Of a stretch of DNA of 64,000 bases, positions 59,046-64,000 are shown piece after piece. Where the stretch lies: NCBI GenBank assembly GCA_022801715.1, contig JAAWSV010000002.1:1-64000 (forward strand), given 5' to 3'. Source of the DNA: Oscillospiraceae bacterium (GTDB taxonomy: Bacteria > Bacillota > Clostridia > Oscillospirales > Oscillospiraceae). A program made the translations under genes and the position numbers. The stretch's first letter is position 1. Every line of letters starts with the position of its first letter. The notes below the pieces were generated by a model. That model saw only the letters and a list, made by a program, of their open reading frames with translations, made no database searches and was not told the origin of the DNA.

Positions 59046-59512
59046 TGGACGCGGTGCGCATGTGGCTTTTGGGGGTGACGGTGACCTCCTTCCTCCTCTC
59101 TTTGGCGGAGACGCTGGTGACGCAGGAGGGGGTGCGGCGGGTGCTGCGCCTCAGCGGCGGGGTATTGCTGATTTTGGTGATGGTCCGGCCCCTGCTGGGC
59201 CTTGTGGGGGAGGTGCCGGCCTTCTCCTTCTCCCAGTACGCGGAGGAGGCGGAGGCTTTAGAGGAAAATTTTGAGCAGAGGCAGGAGGAGACACTCTCCG
59301 CGCTCATAGCCGAGGAGGCAGCCGCATATATATCGGACAAGGCGGAGGAGTTAGGTGTCCCCTGCGGCGTTACCGTGGCGGTAGGCGTGGAGGACGGTGT
59401 GCCCCTGCCCAAGGCCGTGGAGATGACCATTCCCTACCACGCCGGACTGAGCCAGTGGCTGGAGAGGGAGCTGAAAATCGGGGAGGAAAACCAATTATGG
59501 CAAGAGAAGTAG
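59042..59512 (+). CDS. spoIIIAF: Stage III sporulation protein AF
   Basis: Two TM helices; VRRVLRLSGGVLLILVMVRPLLG; operon position. Confidence 0.87.
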   Translation: MMDAVRMWLLGVTVTSFLLSLAETLVTQEGVRRVLRLSGGVLLILVMVRPLLGLVGEVPAFSFSQYAEEAEALEENFEQRQEETLSALIAEEAAAYISDKAEELGVPCGVTVAVGVEDGVPLPKAVEMTIPYHAGLSQWLERELKIGEENQLWQEK

Positions 59513-60045
59513 AGGGAAAGCGGACGGCGCCGGGGGCGCTGGCGCTGCTGTCAAAATATAAGTACGTGATGATTGTCCTGCTGGCCGGGATCGTCTGCTT
59601 GGCGTGGCCCTCCAAGGACCAGGCGGCGCCGGGGATTGAGGCACCGTCGGCGGTGCCGGCGTCAGAGCGGCAGGAGATTCTGCAGCTCCAGCAGGAGATG
59701 GAGGACATCTTGGGCAAGATGCAGGGCGTGGGGGAGCTGCGGCTGATGCTGACGCTGGACCAAGGGAGCTCCAAGGCCCTGGCGCAGGATGCCAGTCTCA
59801 ACTACAGCGGCACGCCCGCCGCGCCGGAGGACTACAGCCGCAGCGCCTCCACCGTGGTGGTCTCCAAGAGCGGCAGCGGCGAGAGCGTGGTGGTCCTTCA
59901 CGAGACCTACCCCCAGTTCCGCGGGGCGCTGGTGGTGTGTCAGGGCGGGGGGGACCCGGCGGTCCGATTGGCGGTTATCGAGGCGGTGTCCGCGCTGACG
60001 GGCCTCGGTTCCGATAAGATTTCAGTGGTGAAATGGCAATCATAG
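59497..60045 (+). CDS. spoIIIAG: Stage III sporulation protein AG
   Basis: GVGELRLMLTLDQG, YPQFRGALVVCQGGGDPAVRLAVIEAVSALTGLGSDKISVVK. Confidence 0.93.
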   Translation: MAREVEGKRTAPGALALLSKYKYVMIVLLAGIVCLAWPSKDQAAPGIEAPSAVPASERQEILQLQQEMEDILGKMQGVGELRLMLTLDQGSSKALAQDASLNYSGTPAAPEDYSRSASTVVVSKSGSGESVVVLHETYPQFRGALVVCQGGGDPAVRLAVIEAVSALTGLGSDKISVVKWQS

Positions 60046-60058
60046 GGAGGAAGCAGCA

Positions 60059-60640
60059 ATGAAACAGATTTGGAAGCGGAATATCGTAGCGGCCACCGTA
60101 CTCTTGTTCGTCTGCGGGGCGGTGTACCTCAACTGGAAGTACGCCAGCAGCGTGGCTGATCCGGCGGCGGACCAGTCCGGGAAGGTGCTGGGGCAGTCCA
60201 CCTTAGTCAGCGGTGACAACGGCGGCGAGACGGGAACAGAGGGGGAGAACATAGACACCGAGGGCGACAGCGCCAGTACATCCGGCGACTACTTCGCCAC
60301 CGCCCGCCTCACCCGTCAGCAGGCCCGTGACAACGCCATCGCCCTGCTCCGGGAGGCGGCGGAGAGCGAGAGCGCCGACAAGGAGGTAGCCAACGAGGCC
60401 GCGGCCGCCATCCAAGTGCTGGCCGGCTACGCCGTGGCCGAGGCCCAGATTGAGAATTTGGTCACCGCCAAGGGCTACCCCCAGTGTGTGGCCTTTATGG
60501 GGGACAGCAGCATCAGTGTGGTGGTCTCCCCCGCGGGCGAGACGGGGCTGGAGGCCGCCGATGTGGCCCGGATCACGGACATTGTGCTCAATGAGACCGA
60601 TTATACCGCCGGACAGATCACAATATTGGAGGCGGAGTGA
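60059..60640 (+). CDS. spoIIIAH: Stage III sporulation protein AH
   Basis: KRNIVAATVLLFVCGAVYLNWKY; YPQCVAFMGDSSISVVVSPAGETGLEAADVARITDIVLNETDY. Confidence 0.94.
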   Translation: MKQIWKRNIVAATVLLFVCGAVYLNWKYASSVADPAADQSGKVLGQSTLVSGDNGGETGTEGENIDTEGDSASTSGDYFATARLTRQQARDNAIALLREAAESESADKEVANEAAAAIQVLAGYAVAEAQIENLVTAKGYPQCVAFMGDSSISVVVSPAGETGLEAADVARITDIVLNETDYTAGQITILEAE

Positions 60641-60795
60641 TACAGGAAATGCGGGGACTTTTTGAGGGGACGGGGAGGGGACCTCTCCCCTAAGAGGTCC
60701 AAGTCCAGCGTGATCCACGGAGTATTTTCCGATATACGGCCGGGGAAGGGATGGGCGGGAGAAATTCATTTTCTTTGATTTCTTCCGTCCTTCCC

Positions 60796-60824
60796 TTGCT
60801 ATTTTCCGGCGGGTATGGTATACT
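60796..60824 (+). promoter_or_regulatory. SigmaA-type promoter of asp23-like gene
   Basis: TTGCTA (60796-60801), 17 nt, TATACT (60819-60824). Confidence 0.65.
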
Positions 60825-60897
60825 ACCAAAAAATTGACGGGTAAAATCCTCCGGGGGCCGGGGGATGCCGATTTCATGAAAAAGGAGCGTCGCCGCT

Positions 60898-61242
60898 ATG
60901 AATGAGAGCAGCAAGGACTACGTGGTCCATCCGGAGGAGATGGGCGCCATCCATATCTCCGAGGAGGTACTCAGCGCCATCGCCGCCTCCGCCGCCGCCG
61001 AGATCGACGGGGTGGCCGGGCTGATGAACGCCGGCAAGAAGGGGGCCTCCCGGGGGGTGAAGATCACCATCGGCGAGGAGAAGACCGTGGTGGATATCTA
61101 CCTGATGGTCAACTACGGCCAGCCCATCCCCGAGGTGGCCGAGAAGGTGCAGAACGCGGTGGTCTCCTCCATGGAGGCCATGGCCGGCTTCGGCGTGCAG
61201 GAGGTCAACGTGCACGTGGGCGGCGTTAGCTTTGCCAAGTGA
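60898..61242 (+). CDS. Asp23/Gls24 family envelope stress response protein
   Basis: GAIHISEEVLSAIAASAAAEIDGVAGL, VDIYLMVNYGQPIPEVAEKVQNAV. Confidence 0.94.
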   Translation: MNESSKDYVVHPEEMGAIHISEEVLSAIAASAAAEIDGVAGLMNAGKKGASRGVKITIGEEKTVVDIYLMVNYGQPIPEVAEKVQNAVVSSMEAMAGFGVQEVNVHVGGVSFAK

Positions 61243-61291
61243 CCATTCCGCAGAGAGACGACAAAAGATAAAGGAAACATAGGTAAGAGGT

Positions 61292-61744
61292 ATGGTCAGA
61301 AGCACTGCCAGAGAGATTGCCGTCCATCTGTCCTACGAGCTCAGCTTCGCCGGTGTGCCGGCGGATGAGGTGCTGGAGCGCCACCTGTCGGCGGAGAATT
61401 TTGCCTCCCTGGCCGGTGAGGACGAGGTGTACCAAGAGACGCCCAAGGGCAAGCAGCGGGAGTATATCACCCGCTTGGTCACAGGCGTGGACCAGCACGC
61501 TTTTGAGCTGGACAGCTATATTGAGAAGTACGCCAAGGGCTGGCGCTTCGCCCGAATGCCCTTGGTGGCCACGGCCATCATGCGGGTGGCTATGTATGAG
61601 ATGCTCTACATGGAGGATATCCCCACCGGCGTGGCGATCAACGAGGCGGTGGAGCTGTGCAAGAAGTACGAGAGCGACGAGGTGGTCAAGTTCGTCAACG
61701 GACTTCTTGGCACCTTCGCCAAGGAAGAAATCAAATCCACTTAG
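61292..61744 (+). CDS. nusB: Transcription antitermination factor NusB
   Basis: RSTAREIAVHLSYELSF, RMPLVATAIMRVAMYEMLYMEDIPTGVAINEAVELCKKY, NGLLGTF. Confidence 0.95.
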   Translation: MVRSTAREIAVHLSYELSFAGVPADEVLERHLSAENFASLAGEDEVYQETPKGKQREYITRLVTGVDQHAFELDSYIEKYAKGWRFARMPLVATAIMRVAMYEMLYMEDIPTGVAINEAVELCKKYESDEVVKFVNGLLGTFAKEEIKST

Positions 61745-61784
61745 AGAAGGCACCGCCTTTCTAAGCGGAGAGGGGACCAAGCCC

Positions 61785-61922
61785 AGCGCGGCTTGCCGCA
61801 GTGTTGAGAAAATGTGCCGCCGGTTCATTTTCAGCGCAGACCCCGACAGCTGTGCTGGCGGGGTCGTACTGGGTAAAGCAGTACGATGGTATTTGCGCAG
61901 TCGGCGCAAACTCGGCGAGGGT
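61785..61922 (+). repeat. Intergenic multi-hairpin element, divergent copy E
   Basis: GCGGC-TT-GCCGC, GACCCCG/CGGGGTC, CGTACTG/CAGTACG, TTTGCGC-AGTCG-GCGCAAA (61892-61910) then CTCGGCGAGGG, matching the 3' module of A-D. Confidence 0.55.
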
Positions 61923-61989
61923 TTCGGGGCCTGCGGAGCGTACATGGTGCGCTCTTTTTTCTTAGGGTATCGAGAGGGGGACAGGCTTT

Positions 61990-63195
61990 ATGGAGCGGCA
62001 TATCTACTCCGTATCGGAGGTAAACCAGCTGATCAAGTCCATGCTGGACAGGGAGCCCCAGCTGGGGGAGATCTTCCTCCGGGGGGAGATCTCCAACTAC
62101 AAGCTCTATCCCTCCGGCCACCACTACTTCACGCTGAAGGACGCGGAGGGGGCCATCCGCTGCGTCATATTCAAGGGGCAGGCCCTCCGCCTGCGCTTTC
62201 GGCCGGAGAACGGCATGAAGGTCATCGCCTTCGGCCGGATTACGGTGTTTCCCCGGGACGGGGTCTACCAGCTCTATTGCAGTGATCTCACCGCCGACGG
62301 GGTGGGGGACCTGCATATTGCCTTCGAGCAGCTCAAGGAGAAGCTCTACCGGGAGGGTCTTTTCGACAGTGCCCACAAGAAGCCCCTGCCGAAGTACCCC
62401 CAGCGCATCGCCATTATCACCAGTGCCGCCGGCGCCGCCGTCCACGATATGATCCGCATTCTCCGCCGGCGCTACCCCTTGGCCAAGGTGCTGCTGCTCC
62501 CCGTCCGGGTCCAGGGGCCGGAGGCCCCGCCGGAGATCGTGGGGGCCATCCGTTACGCCAACCGCTACCAGGTGGGGGACGTGATCATCACCGGCCGGGG
62601 GGGCGGATCCATTGAGGACCTGTGGGCCTTCAACGACGAGCGGGTGGCCCGGGCTATCTATGAGTCCGAAATCCCGATCATCTCCGCTGTGGGCCACGAG
62701 CCGGATGTGACCATTGCCGACTTCGTGGCGGATGTCCGGGCGGCTACCCCCTCTCACGCGGCGGAGATCGCCGTGCCGGACCAAGAGGAGCTGCGAGAAC
62801 GTCTGCTCTCCGCCCAAGGACGTATGGTGCAGGGGGAGGAGCGGCGTCTGGGCCTCCTCCGCACCCGGCTTACCGCCCTGTCGGAGAAGCGGGTCCTGCG
62901 GGATCCCATGGCCTTTTTGCAGGAGAAGCGGATGATCTTGGACTACGTTCAGCGGGCTTTGGCGGATCGGGGCGGGGCGATTTTGAGTGAGCCCAAGCGC
63001 CGCTTGGGAGCCCTCTCCGCCGCCTTGGACGCCATGAGCCCCTTGGCGGTGCTGGGCCGGGGCTACGCCATGCCCCAGCGGGAGGACGGCAGCGTCCTCC
63101 GCTCCGCCGCCGACGTATCGGCGGGGGACAAGCTCACGGTCACTATGGGGGACGGCGCTATCGACTGCCGGGTAGAGGAGGTAAGAACGCTGTGA
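61990..63195 (+). CDS. xseA: Exodeoxyribonuclease VII large subunit
   Basis: YSVSEVNQLIKSMLDREPQLGEIFLRGEISNYK, GRGGGSIEDLWAFNDE, ISAVGHEPDVTIADFVAD. Confidence 0.97.
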   Translation: MERHIYSVSEVNQLIKSMLDREPQLGEIFLRGEISNYKLYPSGHHYFTLKDAEGAIRCVIFKGQALRLRFRPENGMKVIAFGRITVFPRDGVYQLYCSDLTADGVGDLHIAFEQLKEKLYREGLFDSAHKKPLPKYPQRIAIITSAAGAAVHDMIRILRRRYPLAKVLLLPVRVQGPEAPPEIVGAIRYANRYQVGDVIITGRGGGSIEDLWAFNDERVARAIYESEIPIISAVGHEPDVTIADFVADVRAATPSHAAEIAVPDQEELRERLLSAQGRMVQGEERRLGLLRTRLTALSEKRVLRDPMAFLQEKRMILDYVQRALADRGGAILSEPKRRLGALSAALDAMSPLAVLGRGYAMPQREDGSVLRSAADVSAGDKLTVTMGDGAIDCRVEEVRTL

Positions 63196-63431
63196 AAAAA
63201 AGTGAGAATAAGAGGTCCTTTGAGGAGAATATTGCCCGTTTGGAGGAGATTGTGGCCCTGCTGGAGAAGGGGGACGCCCCCCTCAGCGACTCCCTGTCCC
63301 TGTTTCAGGAGGGGACGGGGCTGGTGGCCGTGTGCAATACCATGCTCAGTGAGGCGGAGCAGCAGGTGGTGAAGCTCCAGAAGGGTCCGGAGGGCGCCCC
63401 CGTTGAGCTGCCCTTCGCCGGGGAGGAGTGA
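63192..63431 (+). CDS. xseB: Exodeoxyribonuclease VII small subunit
   Basis: FEENIARLEEIVALLEKGDAPLSDSLSLFQEG. Confidence 0.95.
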   Translation: MKKSENKRSFEENIARLEEIVALLEKGDAPLSDSLSLFQEGTGLVAVCNTMLSEAEQQVVKLQKGPEGAPVELPFAGEE

Positions 63432-63435
63432 CCCC

Positions 63436-63876
63436 ATGATGCCCTATCGCCACACGGTACAGTACTATGAGACCGATAAGATGGGCATTACCCACCACTC
63501 CAACTACATCCGCTGGATGGAGGAGGCCCGGGTGGCCATGCTGGAGGAGATGGGCTGGGGCTATGACCGGCTGGAGTCCTTGGGTGTGGGATCCCCGGTG
63601 ATCGGCCTGCACTGCGAGTATAAGCACCCGACCACCTTCCGGGACGAGGTGGAGATCACCGCAGAGGTGCTGGAGTACCGGGGGGTCCATCTGGTGGTGT
63701 CCTACCAGATGCGCCGGTGCTCCGATGGGGAGACCGTGCTCACCGGCACCTCCCGTCACTGCTTTGTGGGGACAGATGGGAGGCTCCTGCGCCTGCGCCG
63801 GGTTTTGCCGGCGTTTGACGAGGCCCTGCGGGCGATGGTACCGCCGTCCCCGGCGAAGGGGACGGCGCAGAAGTAG
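63436..63876 (+). CDS. Acyl-CoA thioesterase (YbgC/4HBT family)
   Basis: YYETDKMGITHHSNYIRWMEEARVAML hot-dog fold motif. Confidence 0.92.
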   Translation: MMPYRHTVQYYETDKMGITHHSNYIRWMEEARVAMLEEMGWGYDRLESLGVGSPVIGLHCEYKHPTTFRDEVEITAEVLEYRGVHLVVSYQMRRCSDGETVLTGTSRHCFVGTDGRLLRLRRVLPAFDEALRAMVPPSPAKGTAQK

Positions 63877-63921
63877 AGACAGAATCTGCCGGGAATCGGC
63901 AGGCGGGAAAGGGGAGAGGAT

Positions 63922-64000
63922 ATGTACGAGGAGACCTATCAGACCTATCTGACGGAGATTGAGGGGTTTTTACAGGGGCTGTTTCTCACAAAAGCGCCCT
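63922..64000 (+). CDS. 5' end of a gene, probably polyprenyl synthetase (IspA-like), truncated by window end
   Basis: MYEETYQTYLTEIEGFLQGLFLTKAP; call rests mainly on xseA-xseB-ispA synteny. Confidence 0.4.
   Translation, partial: MYEETYQTYLTEIEGFLQGLFLTKAP

Overview
The window is a gene-dense, high-GC, mostly plus-strand segment of a spore-forming Firmicutes chromosome, probably Clostridia/Oscillospirales-like. The evidence is the combination of spoIIIAA-AH, PolC plus DnaE, Gls24/Asp23 and rapZ-yvcK-whiA. In order it carries: lepB-rbgA-rnhB-yraN; dipeptidase; thrC; tig-clpP-clpX-lon-engB; pyrH-frr-uppS-cdsA-dxr-rseP-ispG-polC; an FprA-type flavoprotein; a minus-strand potABCD operon with rluA and a cupin gene; yceD-rpmF; a DUF512 radical-SAM gene; der-plsY-gpsA; an AraC regulator; rpmB; hprK-glk-murB-rapZ-yvcK-whiA; dnaE; a Cys-rich protein; an orphan holin-like gene; spoIIIAA-AH; asp23-nusB-xseA-xseB; a thioesterase; and the start of a probable prenyl synthase. 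I saw no rRNA, tRNA, CRISPR array, transposase or integrated prophage. The most unusual signal is a family of dispersed intergenic multi-hairpin arrays (about 60-195, 16345-16575, 25680-25915, 46010-46200, 61785-61922). All lie in the sense orientation relative to flanking genes. They share an ordered architecture, a near-invariant GCG apical loop and a conserved A.C mismatch, while stem sequences change in a compensatory way. Other leads are a ~950 bp structured non-coding gap after rpmF (34485-35400), an 11-bp dyad over the hprK -10 element followed by a structured leader, a short repeat family overlapping stop codons, a Cys-rich gene with a sigmaK-like promoter, and a sigmaE-like promoter before spoIIIAA. 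All family calls are from reading the protein translations; no database search was run.
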